In this document: positions 47,499 to 60,300 of the stretch, in pieces
Numbering within the stretch: the first letter of the stretch is position 1
Layout: each line of letters begins with the position of its first letter
NCBI RefSeq assembly: GCF_958979055.1
Contig: NC_084886.1
Location: forward strand, 3,987,001 to 4,051,000
DNA length: 64,000 nt
Source of the DNA: Alnus glutinosa
Lineage: Eukaryota > Streptophyta > Magnoliopsida > Fagales > Betulaceae
Direction of reading: 5' to 3'
The notes under the pieces: generated by a model
The model's input: only the letters and a program-made list of their open reading frames with translations
Told to the model about the DNA's origin: nothing
Databases searched by the model: none
Program-made: the position numbers and the translations under genes

Positions 47499-50476
47499 TT
47501 AGACTTGCATGATCTCTTCTTGCAAGAGAGGTATCTTCTTTTCTAAGGAATCCACGGGTTCAGCACTATCGTCTTCAGGAGCTTCATCTTCTCTAATTTG
47601 TCCCCATATCACACCATAATACCCAATTCCAATTATAATTGCCCCTATCACACTGCCCGCAATACATCAACATTTTAAATTGAACAAGTTGAAGAGAAAA
47701 AAAAAGAAAGAAAAAGAATGAGGAGAAATTAACATCTAAATAATTTGGGACTTACAAACCTTTTAAGTTTCATTTTCCTTCTTTTGATGGATCGGGATTT
47801 TCTACAATTCGAGTGTTTGAATTGCAATGTAATTTGGACAGCTCATAGAGAGAGGGCTGCAGGACTCACTTGTCTTATACAGGTAGGACCTGCATCCTCT
47901 ACTACTCTCTAGGTTGCCAGAGACAAGAGGGCCTTGCAGCTCCTCTCTCGTTAGATACCCCAATTATAAGGTATCATATTCCTCCCTACGTGGCTGTAGT
48001 AATTTCTTTTTTTTAAAAAAAAAAAAACTGTTTTTAAAAAAAGCCTTTTTCACTTCAAAAGTTCAAATCGAGGCAATCAAAGAATTAATCACAATGTCAA
48101 TATACACTGTAATTACAGAGAAATGTGAAAAAATAGAACTTTTTCTACCTTCCAGAGTGAAGACTATTTGCAAAGAAGCTAACACCAAAGATGGTTGCAA
48201 AAAGAATCCCAAAAGGCTTAAACATTGGCACATAAAAAGGGCCCTTTATTTGCATGCACCATCTATGAACACCAGTACGGACTAAACCCCCGAAGACCGC
48301 CTACAACACAGAACACCAATGCATGTTCAGTAAAAACGTAGGCATGTTGATGGAACATGCCAGCATAATTCAACTGTTTTCATTTCCTTACTGTTGAAAC
48401 AATCAGGAGGAGCTCCATGTTGAGTTTTAGTTTCCAAGCACTTTGGCTTTTCTCCACCATTAAAGAGACTATTGCACATTGAACTGTCCCCAGTAGGCTA
48501 TAGAAAGAGGCCACCTTCATCACTTGCATTTCTGGATATTGTTTCACGGTTCCCAGCTGAGCAAATGATATTCAAAAAGTTAGTTTGAGAGCTCAGAAAA
48601 AGATAAAAAAAAAAAGATGTCCAAATCGTTGTACCTGAATAACATTCCAGACTGAAACAGACAAGGAAGTAGCCGCAAGCAAAATGCCACCAAGAACCCA
48701 ATGTTCCGGCGTTGAGGAGAAGATCAGCAGTTGCTGCTTGGATTGAAGAAGATATGAAGAAGAAACGGAAGTTTTAAGTATTACTGGGCCTTTGTAAAGT
48801 TCCACCATTATTGCCCCCATGATTGATATCAACGTGCCAATTACTTTAGCTTGGAAGCTTGGACTTCTCCAATCTAATTTTGTTCTCCTGAAATGGTGAA
48901 AAGGATTGAAGTTAAAAGTTTCCAGTACTTCTATGCATGATTTGTTTTTAAACTTCTTTCATGTATATATACATGTGTTATTATGAAATATTGGAAAAGT
49001 AAAAGAAGATGAAATTATTGAGGAGAAAACCTGAGTATGAGAGAGAGCACGAAGGAAAAAGCAGGGAGCAAAAGGCCCATTGCGCAGACTAGAATTGGAG
49101 AACTGTAACTTAGGCCGAGGAATGCAAGGTTCTGACCTATAGTTATCCTGCAAAACATGTCAACCAGACAAAATGTCATTTTCCTTGTGACAAATACCTT
49201 CATCTTAGCCAAAATTAAGGCCGAGGAAGGTGTCTTTATTACCCAAATACAACCCAATTTGACCCATCTAATTAATTGAACCATTCTTTACTGGATTCTT
49301 CATATTAAGCAGTAATGAATACCTTTAAGAGTTAATATTATAAGAGTTTTCGCATCTTGCTCAGCAAATTTCCTCTCAATTTTAGCTAAAAAAATAACTT
49401 CTTTTTTCTTCTTATTTTAACTACCTATTTTTTCAAAACACTTACATCTCGCTCTCTATTTTAACTATTCATTTTCACTATGTCATTTAAACATTATTTT
49501 TCCTTTTCAAAGAACCTACATTTTAAAGTCATGTGCATGTTTTATCAGGAGTCAAAGTTTTTTTTTTAAAATGCTTTGTAAGTTACAGTGTTTACCAAAT
49601 TTGGTGAGCACCGTAACAACTCACCAATTTACATCCAAATTTAATTACATCTTGGCTAGCTAAAATCAGGGGTGGAGCCAGCATCTGCAACTTGGGGGGT
49701 CAAATTGAAAAAAAAATTTGGGAGAGCCAAAATTAGAAGAAGAATAAATTAGGAGTAAATTTTTTTTTTATTATTCTATTTTTTGGGGAGAACCTTGGGG
49801 CTTGGGGGGGGGCGGAGGAGGACCCCAAGCTCCTTGGCTCCGCCCCTGGCTAAAATAACCTCGACTAACCGAGTGTGAACGCTCGAGGCAAGACGTACAT
49901 GGACCCGCCCAGAGAGAACTATTTTAGCGGGTAAAGAATGATCATCAAAAGTAGAAAGAACTTATGTTCTTAAAAGGATCGTGAGTCCCAGAAAGCCCAC
50001 GTTAGAAATTCAAGCACTTCAATTCGTAGGTCCATCAGGCATCAACTCCTTTGGGCTGGCTGCATGGTGTCGTGATCACAGAGAGAGAGAGAGAGAGAGA
50101 GAATACAAACCCTGTTAAACCCAGGAAGAAGAATCGCAAGAGGATAGGAAAGGTGAAGAGTGGTTGTTCTGTTCTGCGAAGAGAAAGAAGATAAATTAAT
50201 TAAGAAGATTAAAAGCATGCCCTCATGATGTTTGTGATAAAGAAGAAGAAGAAGAAGAAGAAAGAAGAAGAACCTGTCCCTGCAGTGAAATATGAAGGAA
50301 AAAGGGAGGAGAAGGATGGAGGCAAGAGCATTGGTATAGAAGACGAATACGAAAGGGCTCATCCCATTTGTGATGGCTGTTTTAGCCAAGATAGTCAATC
50401 CAATGGTGCAACCTTCCATAGCAACCATCACCGTGAGAGGCACTACGTCCCATAGTATAGCCCTCATCGCCCCCAT
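47499..50476 (-). CDS. WAT1-related transporter (UMAMIT family), copy A
   Basis: The exons, in transcript order, are 50476-50274, 50173-50111, 49147-49031, 48887-48635, 48556-48392, 48300-48149 and 47652-47499, giving 368 residues, the usual size. The protein begins MGAMRAILWDVVPLTVMVAM and shows two EamA repeats: EGCTIGLTILAKTAITNGMS, then GQNLAFLGLSYSSPI; and in the second half GTLISIMGAIMVELYKGP, HWVLGGILL, VHRWCMQIKGPFYVPMFKPF and SVIGAIIIGIGYYGVIWGQ. About ten transmembrane segments are expected, with a charged cytosolic tail (EDEAPEDDSAEP). Relatives export amino acids or auxin at the plasma membrane or tonoplast; the substrate here cannot be inferred. It is the most diverged of the three tandem copies. 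Intron 2 holds a 182-bp hAT MITE. First-intron sequence after the donor is a (TTC)n run. Confidence 0.9.
49667..49848. mobile_element. hAT-type MITE, 182 bp, in WAT1 copy A intron
   Basis: The terminal inverted repeats are CAGGGGTGGAGCCA and TGGCTCCGCCCCTG, with one mismatch. The flanking 8-bp target duplication GCTAAAAT is perfect (49659-49666 and 49849-49856). The same end type occurs alone at 19110. Confidence 0.9.
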
Positions 50477-53400
50477 CTCCTACACTCTTTCTTTCTGCAT
50501 CCACGCATCGTATTGGCTTCTCTATTTGTGGGGAGAGGATGTCGGGGTTATCCCTTCACAAAGTGAAGTGGTGAAGCTACGTACCTTGAGGTGACGAAGC
50601 GACTCGATCGGATGCCTCAAACTCGGTTAAGGGGACGTGGGAATTGGGATAAATTGTTTTTGTACACATTTCTTTCGTTTTGGAAAAAAAAAAAAAAGAA
50701 AAGAAAAAAAGAGAGTACATGTTCTCATTTCAGTCGTCTGTTTTTCAAGTATTAAAAATGTATATGTTATATGTATTTTGAACACTTGTCGGTTTAATAG
50801 ATTGATATTTTCTTAGGCTTGCCTTTGTGGCCGACATTGGCAAATACCCTACATGACAGTTTTATTTTAGCTTCTCTGGTCCGCCCTTTTTTTCGTAGAG
50901 CAATGCTATTTAATAGATTGTTATACAACTTGATGATGTGACAGTGAAAATAAGCTCTTGGATCATCATTTTTTGTACAAAAAAAAAAAAAAAACTGATT
51001 TTTACTGCCACGTCATCTCAATCGTATAATAGTCTATTAAAAAACATTATTTTTTCGAATGGTCTTTCTAATTCTGTTAACCCCATGTAATTAAGAAAGA
51101 ATGCAAGGGACTCAAATTAAAAACCATGAAAACTTTGGCTTGTTGATACTTGGATGCATGCCAGCAAGCTTAGATTTGGCTGAACTCATATTCACCAAAA
51201 ATTGTGTCCAGAGCTCAAGTTCATACCTACTTGCACCATCACACTTTTAAGTCTTCTCTAGGTCCTTTTCCCTGAAATCAACATTATATATATATATATA
51301 TATATATATCAGAAAGAAATGTTTTCCTCCAAATTAGGTTATATAGAAAAGATTTCTCTAACTCTGTCTATTAAATTGACGTGTCTAAAATGCATGTAAT
51401 TCTCATGTGTATTTTTACATGTTTCCAAATAATTTATGTATGGAAAGAAGCAAGCACATCAACCGTTGGCATTTTAAGGTGACTAGCAGTTAAGATGTGG
51501 AACTAGCAATGGTTTTGACTCCACAAACTCAACTTTCAGCTCATGCTGAGGTCTACAGTCGTGCCTCCCATGTTTATGACCCCACATGGCATTGAAAACA
51601 AACTGTTTATTGCCCATCACATAGGTTCCATAGACTTCTTCCTCCCTTCAGGTTAGGGCTAAACGATATTAATGGAAATAATAGTCTTATATAATATTTT
51701 ACGCTAACTATCAAATAAAACCTCCATATAATGCCTTTACGAGAACTCATTAAAAAATAAAAGATAAGGTTTTATGTTGTTGGCAAATCCAGTGTCAAAA
51801 CTTCTTGTGGTGAAAGTCTAGCTTTAGGGTTTAAACCGGTCTTAAGATTCAAAACATGATTCAAATTGAAGATCAGAAGAGCTTGATCGCAAGCCCGTAC
51901 GAAAGGTGTTTAAATGATAACATGAAAAGCACTTCAAGAAAAAGTTCTAGAATACATTGATCGCAATCATGATTGCAAGCCATTCGAACCAAAATTTCAA
52001 GGCATTAATTTTTAAGTTCCATAAAGGCTCAATTGCTAGTGTGATTGCATCCGGCTCAAATGAGGCTAGATTTGAAGACTCACAGAATGCCCCAAGCGCA
52101 ATGGCGATCGTAGTCACCACAATTTTCACATAGCGATGTTCGAACAGGGTGCAATTGAGGTTGTGATCGAGTGTCTCGAATTTGACTTGATAACCATCCC
52201 GATCGTAGTCACCACTAGATTGCATTCGAACAAGATCAAGTGTCATTCAAATTGCGACAAACTGTTTTAAACCTTAGCTGACTTAGCCTAAAAACTCAAG
52301 TTTTCTCCCCCATCCATATAAGCCTCATAAGCCACAACTTTCATACATGTTGAAAGGCTATGTTCCATGATAGTGGAGAAGTTTAACATTGTTCCTGAGC
52401 CTAAACAAAAGCCTACAACCGCTAGGGTTTTGGGTTGAAGCAGACAAATTCGTTCATGAAGGATGTCCATGTAGAGAAAAAGGCCAGAGATCATAGAGCC
52501 ACTGCAGTGGAAGGTAACAGGTTTGTAGGGGTTACAAATTAAGTCTTTGGAGTTGCAAGGGTTTTGTAAGTAAGATCAATCTATAACACAAGTCTTCTAT
52601 AATGAATGCCTTTAGGGTTGGTTGGCCCCCGAAGTAGTTTTTCTTTATAAGAGTACTTCAAAAGGTTTCTATTTTGTTACCGAAATCTTTGTGTTATTTT
52701 TATTTTATGCTTATTATGATTTTGGTGTTGATAATTGTGGTAATTAGCTTAACAATTGGTTTGGTAATCTTGTGTTTAACAAGTTGGGGTCTAAATCAGA
52801 ATTTTTCAAAAAGAAAATGAAAGTACATTATCCATGCATTGACATGGGAAAAATAATTAGAAGAATACGACTAATTATACAATAAAAATATCAGCAGATC
52901 TTTTCTTTTCCTCTTTTTTGGTCTAAATAATTCGGTAGTTTGAAAAAATAGAAGTCAAGTATTGAAGTGGCCTCCTCATTCACAGAGAAGCCGGATAATG
53001 TAAGACATACTGTCTCTAGGCCACTATTTGAAGTTAAATAAATAACTGATGCATTGGCTTGTAGGGGGTTGCAAGGGGCAACAATATGCTTCCCCAGAGA
53101 TGCACTTCTACACTTTTAAGTATGCAGCTATGTGCATTTAAACCATATATTGCATCTGACTGTATTTAGAAATATTGTCTTGTATCAGAAATAGAAGCAA
53201 CATGCTGGTCATCTAAATTGAACCACGGTTATCACTCCTTCAAAGTTAATGGTTGAAACCATTTTTAAGTTTTCTGATATTAAACTGTCAAATTGACGAA
53301 GAACTGGATGGCTGAAATTTTATTTCGCGGGCTGAATTTCTACACAAAAACTCCAAATGTCAAATGAAATATACATTTAATGGTGCTATTCAATTTCTTT

Positions 53401-53648
53401 GGAAGAATCTTATTATCTCAGAAAAGAATGGGCCAACTTAGTTTTAACTAAATCATGCTAGCTAAAACCATGGCCAAAGTATAAGAGGCGGCTGTTCATA
53501 GGCCCATGGTTTCCTGCAATACTAAATAGCCGTTTCCAACATTAACTTTTTAGCTATATTTTCATCCATTTCCAAGACAATAGCAATAGAGATTACCCAT
53601 TTTGGTTGGCAAGAGAGACCTTTTGCTATGATTTTATCTACAAAACTT
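50477..53648. other. Intergenic between WAT1 copies A and B
   Basis: The first few hundred bases are the probable promoter of copy A. A TA microsatellite lies at 51284-51310. The stretch 51780-52800 repeats short words such as gatcgtagtcacca and could be a decayed long repeat, but no ends or proteins are visible. No gene seen. Confidence 0.5.
50897..51056. mobile_element. MITE-like inverted repeat
   Basis: The arms GCTATTTAATAGATTGTTATAC and the reverse complement of 51020-51056 are imperfect inverted repeats of about 55 bp around an A-rich loop. No target duplication is clear. Confidence 0.55.
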
Positions 53649-56617
53649 CTATATTTCTTCAATACTGTTTTGCAAGAGGGGGACCTTTTCTCTGCTTGAC
53701 TCCAAGCTCCTTACCCCAGCTTCCTCACCCATCTTCTTTTCTTTGGCTTTCCCCCACATGACAGAATAAAATCCAATGACAATCACAATTGCTCCAATCA
53801 AACTGCATCAGATTCAAAATATGATGATGACTGATATGTCCCTTAGCATTCTATTATAAATAAGGATGTAAAAGGTCACAATGAAGAAAGATACTCAATA
53901 GCATGATCACTCAAAAGATAGTAAACAGAAAAAGGAAATGATATATGCGCTACCTTCCAAGATATAAAGTATCTCTTAATAAGATAACACCCACAACAAC
54001 TGAAATGATGATCCCCAAAGGCTTGAACATAGCAACAAAAACAGGCCCTGTCTTGTGCAGGCACCATGCAGAAATGCCAACTTGGAATGCAGAACCAAAC
54101 ACTGCCTACACTTTCACAAATTAATCTCACTTAGGATTATATTTTAGAAAGCAAGTAGATTCAGCAGGCAAATCATGGCGAGATTTGTCATCTAATTACC
54201 GAATATAGAACAGCAATCAACGTCTCATTAGATTGTAAGCTCCAAGAACTTAAATCTCTTTCCACTACCAAAGAGACTACTGCAGATTGGATGGCAACAA
54301 AGAAGCAGTAGAAAAAGACTACAATAAGCTCTGCTGGGTATTTCTTCAGCATCAATGCCTGTAAATAGAAAATGAAACATGGTAACTTGTTCTTATTTTT
54401 ATAACTGGTTTCCACATATCATGGGGGATTTTAGCATTTCACCTGCACAAAAAGCCATGCTGAACTCAGCACAGCATCAACTGCAAGGAGCAATCCTCCA
54501 ATGACCCAGTTCGACACTTGCAAGAAAAGTTGATGAGATGAGTTTGTAGGTGACGGTGGCATTAAAAGTGGAAGGCCCTTGTATAAAGTCACAATGAATG
54601 CCCCTGCAATTGACACTATGGTTCCCATGGATTTAGCTAGGCTACTGGAGCTTTTCCAATCTAGTTTCTCCATCCTGAAAACACCCAGCTGGATCAATGA
54701 TAAGACATGTGTATAACAATAAATATCTTGTTCCAAGCAGCATTATCAGTCTGATGGTGTTTCAAAATTGCAATTTTCAGCCTTAACTGAGCTCATCAGT
54801 GATCTACGATTCAAATAAGAATTAAGTAAATATGTTTTTAAGTAAAATAAATCCATCCGCCCAAAAGTAAGAAGAAAAAAAAATTGGGGGGAGGGGGTTG
54901 TATGCAGAATAATCGCAAGACAACCTAACCTGACAAAGAAAAAGGCTGGATTAAGAGAAACCCACTCTGCTGACATTTTCTTTGTAAACAAGATTGAGCT
55001 ACCCAATTCATAAAACTGGCTCCTTAACGGAAAACTTCTGAATATGTGTCACCTCAATCTCAAGAACATACACTACAGTGTCTTTGGTATAGAGAACAAA
55101 GCAAACAAGATGCCAAATTCCACTGATATCATTAGAAACTTGGGGTGAAGAACCATAACAAAAGAAGCAAATCGTGATAACTCTCCCAACAGAATAGTCA
55201 AAATTAAATAGAGAAAGAGCTAGAAACACCCTAAGAATCTGCAGCCTTCAGCTGGAGTTTGCTCCAATACTCATGTCACTTCCATCAATAAGACAGTAAC
55301 AATGGTTGACCACAACAACTCCCTTTATCTCAATCCTCGGTCTAAGAGAATTTGGGAAGGGGGTCGGGGACCCGGGGGTGAGCACCATCAGCAGATTGAG
55401 GTCTAAAATATTAATACTATAGGAAGGGTTGGATACCCGTTTTACTCTCATAATAATGATCCTTGAAAGTGGTCTCAATTCAAATGATTAAGTTACCGAA
55501 TAGAATTAGATTGCAGTACTGAATACTTAATCTAATACGTTCTTATCGATTTTCATGGCAGGTTTCATGCATAAACAGCCAAGGCCACAATTTGGGTTAC
55601 AAAACTTAACTATGCAGAAGTATGTCCCTGGCCCTGTAAGTTTTGAGCAGAGATTTACTGGTAAATATGATTGAAGATATATCAAATACTAGCCCTAACC
55701 AAAAAAATAAAATAAAAATAGCCTGCAGAAACAAATCATGGCTTAAATACATTTTTTTTTTTTTAAAAAAAAAAAAAGGAAAAAGAAAATTCGCGAAGAA
55801 GTTTTTGTGGAAAAGTTTTTTGTTGAAACAAACAGGAAACAAAATTCATCAACTACATTTTATTATCTCACGATGAATTATCACTTTCAAAAAGAATCTA
55901 TCCTCTCTCAAGAATCAATCTGGAGAAGAAAATTTAAAACCAACAATATTGTTAAACCACACATAGAGACTTAAAATCTCTAGAATATCCATTACCACTA
56001 TAGTTGCTATACTCAACCTAATATTTACTAGGATGAAGGATCAATCTCCTTGATTGAATATTATATCTTCAAGTATAGACATGCTTTCTCAGGTCAGAGT
56101 TTAATGGCATCAGTTTCATGAATTATCTAAAATGATTTTCACCGGCACAAGAGAAATGAAAGTGGGATTTTAAGTCACTAGATTTCAAGGTGCGCAATAT
56201 GATTGACAAATATAGACAAGTGAGAGGAGAGTATGACCGAAAAGTAACAGCCAGGATAAAGGTAAAAGCCGGGATAAGGTTGAGCATGGCCGTTCCAAGC
56301 GTAGGCGAGCTGTACAATACCCCAGCATACCCTAGAATCTGCACAACAAAACTGTAAAAACCGTAAAACCAATGAAATCCAAAATAACAGAACCTGATTT
56401 AAGAAAGCAATAGGAATTGTTGCAAATAGAAACAAACCCAGAATATTATTTTCACATAGAAGTGTGAAAAGCTGGAATTATAACTCACCCCAGTAGGCTG
56501 AGCACGAAGAATCCACAGAGAATGGGGAAAGAGAGAGGAGGGCGCTCTGTTGATCTGCCAATATTGTGTAACCAAAGAAAGAAATGATTTTGTTTTCATT
56601 GTCAATTGTCATACCCA

Positions 56618-56660
<43 letters not shown>

Positions 56661-56839
56661 TACCTGTGGAAGAGAAATGAAGTGGGGAGGAGGATGAGGG
56701 AGGCAAAGGCATTGGAGTAGAAGATGAAGACCAGGTTGCTCATTCCCCTTGTCATAGCTGCTTTGGCCACTATCATTAGCCCAACCTGGGCACACTCTGC
56801 CATCATCATGCCCACAAATGGCAGCGCAACACTCCCCAT
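53649..56839 (-). CDS. WAT1-related transporter (UMAMIT family), copy B
   Basis: The exons, in transcript order, are 56839-56664, 56554-56489, 56351-56238, 54674-54443, 54358-54200, 54105-53954 and 53802-53649, giving 350 residues. The start is the ATG at 56839 (MGSVALPFVGMMMAECAQVG). The two EamA halves read [78 protein letters not shown], then SAVVSLVVERDLSSWSL, GISAWCLHKTGPVFVAMFKP and LIGAIVIVIGFYSVMWGKAKE. The tail VPLLQNSIEEI is almost shared with copy C. Exon number and phases are the same as in the other copies. Intron 3 is 1.6 kb. Intron 1 begins right at a CT/AC microsatellite (56612-56662), one base into the donor. Substrate unknown. Confidence 0.92.
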
Positions 56840-59800
56840 CACCGCTCTCTCTCTCTCTCTGCTTGCGTGGGTTTGTGACTGCGAAACGTTCAGACTTCAG
56901 AGTTCCATAGTCCGAACGCCACCCAGCGCCAACGAATCAGAGTTGCAAGAGGAGTCCTTCTATACGTCAGACTTTTATCCGTCTCTTATCCGTCCCTTTC
57001 CACGTGGCATGTAAATTTTTTAAGAGGGGTGCTACACATGCACCCTTCATCCCCTCTTATCTTCGTGACATCAGAAACTACTTTTTCATTAAAATCAATT
57101 TATTTAATGAAAAGGAAGGATGAAGGGATGTTTTTAGCATTTCCCTTTTTTTAAAGAAAATTTGAAACCAGGAAGACAAAATCGCGGGTTGGATGAGCAC
57201 AAACCATTTCCCCCAAAAATCTCCCCCCTTTCTCTTTCCTCAAAAATCTCCCCCCATTTCTGGCGTGGATTTCCCCCCATTTCCAGCCGATTTTCCCCCA
57301 TTTTCGGCGCCGACCACCCCCTCCCACACTGCCCTTCTCCGACCAGCTCTCCCTCTCTCTCTCTCCCCCGCCGACGCACGATCTCTACCTGTCTCCACCA
57401 TCCCACTCCCCCGCCGACCAAGCTCCGGCCCACCAATCAGGTCTCTCTCTCTCTCCATTTTAGTTTAGCCTTTGAGTTTATGGGTCCTTTTTTGTTGGAT
57501 CTGCCATAAGGCAGATTTGGTTTCAGAGAAAACTGGAGAAAAGAAAAGGGAAGGGTTTGAACTTTGACTAGAATTCTGTGAGATGGATGCTTGTTTAGTT
57601 CATACTAGAAATCATGCTATTTTTTCTAGTAAATGCCTGTCTGATTCAGTCCCCTTTCTCATATTTGATGTAATTGGACTCTGTTCATGTATATATGGAC
57701 TCGTATGAAGTCATGCATGAACAAATCCTTAGAGGCGTACTGTAGGGCTTAGCTGGCTATTTTAGTATGTGTTTATGCCAAGTTAAAGACACTGATTTTA
57801 GTTGATATTTAACTCATCACAGAACTTCAGTATGCAATTTAGTTGAGAACAAAATCTTGTGGTCATTGCATTATCTTGTTAGTTTTGAAAAGCATGTCTG
57901 TGAGGATGTAACTGTTCTACCTTCCCCCATTAAACAATTTATTTCTTGACAAATTGGCTTGCTAGCTCAATGCCAACTAGAAAGCATATAAGAAGCATAC
58001 AATGCTCCTTTGCTGCCCTGCTATTTGACTGTATTTATTTATATGTTGTGATTTTGTATGGGATTGTTATTATCACTAATTCAAGGACGTGTTAACATTG
58101 GATGCTAGATTAAGAGGTGTTAATATATTTGGAATTGATGGATCGGAAGAAGAATTAATTAGTGTTTATTGTTTGTAATTGTTGTCTTAGGTTCAGCGTG
58201 AACTTCGCATTTTTTTTTTCTCTTTTTTGCTGACATAGGTTTCTTATTTTGGATTCATTCTTACTAATCGCTAAGATATTATTAAAATTTTTGGAGATAT
58301 TGGTGATATATCTCTAGCACTAGTAGCTTAATATTTGCTTATGGGAAGATATAAAAGATTAGAGAATCAATTATTTTACCCTTAGTGGCAAAAGCTGCAA
58401 ATGCCTTGCTGAGATCATCCTCAAAAAAAAATTTAGGTCAGCCCTTCTAAGCTTAATCATTTCAATTAAAGCATTTGAGAGCACTTCCTTTGCCAAAATT
58501 CATCTCTTCACATTTATTAATAAAGATCTACAAATGTTTATATGTTTTTATTTGAGACTCATTCTAAGGCTTCCTGCAAATGCCCAAGTTATATTTTATG
58601 GTGCAATATGGGGTTTCCTTGAAGCTTTCTCAAAATCTTCCTCACATATTTTGTAAAGCTAAGAGAGTTTATTTTTTTAGGAAACAAGAGCTATATTAGG
58701 AAGGCTAGGAAGGCTTGAGTATAAAAATGGAAACACTGAAGGTGCTCTTCATATGTTTTTGGAGCGTCATTAGCATGTTTGAACCAACTTTTGAACCAAA
58801 TTTTCTTTAAAAAATCTCATGTATAGCAAATCTCGTAATTTTTTTAAAGAAAATTTGAAACCAAAATAGGAAGACACCATAAAAGTATCATAGCCTCCAA
58901 TGTTAGTCCTTCAAATTTGAAACCAATGTTTCATAGTCCTCCAATGTTTCATACCCTCTGGCCGTATATTCAAATTTGAAACCAATACTCAGTATTGATT
59001 AAATGTAGTGATTTAATGTAGTGTCAATTTAAGAATGGAGATCTTTGTTCTTTTTGGTGATGGAGAAGATGTTTTTTTCTCAAGAAATGACTAGCACTGT
59101 GGTTTCCCTGTTGAATCTAATGGAATTAAGTTCAAATCCGTGTTCATTTTGTGCCTTCGAATATTTTTGTTGCTTTTACTCAACCATTATGTTATAGCAG
59201 ATCGAATTTTTTCATCCTGTATATTTATTCATGATTGCAGGTGCCATTATTAATGTGATATTCTGATATTCATTTGGGGGATTGTTTATTCTTTATTCTG
59301 ATATTCTTTTGACTAGTGATTGTTTGACATGCTTAGATTGGTATGTCGGTAAATAGTGGTGCGTCAAGTGCACGTCCGTTGGGGGGAGAAAATTTGGGGG
59401 GAAATTTTGGGCTTAGTGATTCAGTATCCCGAGCTGTCGTTTCCCAAATTATCAAATTTCATTAAATTTGTCAGTGCCACGCTGGAAAGAGACGGACGTG
59501 AAACGGACAAAAGGCTCACGAATAGCATTTCTCATAAGCCACTGCTCCTACATTTGTTTATGTTTATGAAACGACTTGTAGCATAGATGTCGTTGCCGCA
59601 AACTTTTTTAGCCTGCTACAACGTTTGATGCGTTGTTTCATAGAAAAGGCATTATTTGGACAAATATTTCCACTTTTTTATGTAATCCAATAATATGTAT
59701 AATTGGCTAGAAACAATTGAGTTTATTCGATTGAAAAAGTTTAGAAGTAAAAGCTAGGGAGAATGTGGTTCCCTCCTCTCTATTTTTTCACTTACAAATG

Positions 59801-60300
59801 GAGATTCATTTCACAATTTATATTTTATTTTGTTGTATTTAAAGGTTTATCAAGTGTTACATTATTTAAATTTTATTAAATAATGCGATGACATATTCAA
59901 CAAGTGTAACATACACACTATTTGATCTATAAAATCTAATCTGGATCATAATATGAGCCGTTTCCATTTCAAGTATCTTAATCTGTAACACTCATGCCGA
60001 GAAAAATTACTGTCGATTTATAAATAGTCCACATTTTAGTTGTTTATACATGTAAAGGGCAACCAACTCTAGCTAGATACCAAGGTTGTCTGCCCTGATC
60101 ATTACACGGACACGGAAATAAGATTTCTCATTTGGAGAGGCTAAAATATGAATGAGGGAACAAATATAACTTTGATGAGGGCGTAACTTAATTTTTGAAC
60201 ATGAAATTAGTCTATAATTCTCAACTCAATGGAGAGAATGATCTGGGTCAAATGGAAGATTTCATGTAGTCTAATACATATGAATCACCATACAAGGCAT
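56840..60300. other. Intergenic between WAT1 copies B and C
   Basis: A short CT run and the probable copy B promoter come first. A C-rich, pyrimidine-rich stretch at 57205-57450 keeps several frames open, none with a recognisable domain. A word of about 25 bp (tttaaagaaaatttgaaacc) occurs at 57150 and 58843 as a direct repeat, and inverted at 58793. No gene could be supported in 57500-60300. Confidence 0.45.
57024..57146. mobile_element. Small MITE-like inverted repeat
   Basis: GGGGTGCTACACATGCACCC with TTCATCCCCT at the left pairs with AGGATGAAGGGATG and TAGCATTTCCC at the right. It is about 123 bp, non-coding, and the superfamily is not assigned. Confidence 0.5.

Noticed and set aside
51780-52800. 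Possible decayed LTR-class element
   Set aside because: Only repeated short words and AT-rich texture; no ends, no protein signatures, so not called.
57162-57509. Pro/Ser-rich open frames of 91-115 residues
   Set aside because: They come from a C-rich low-complexity tract open in several frames; no domain and no closing exon structure.
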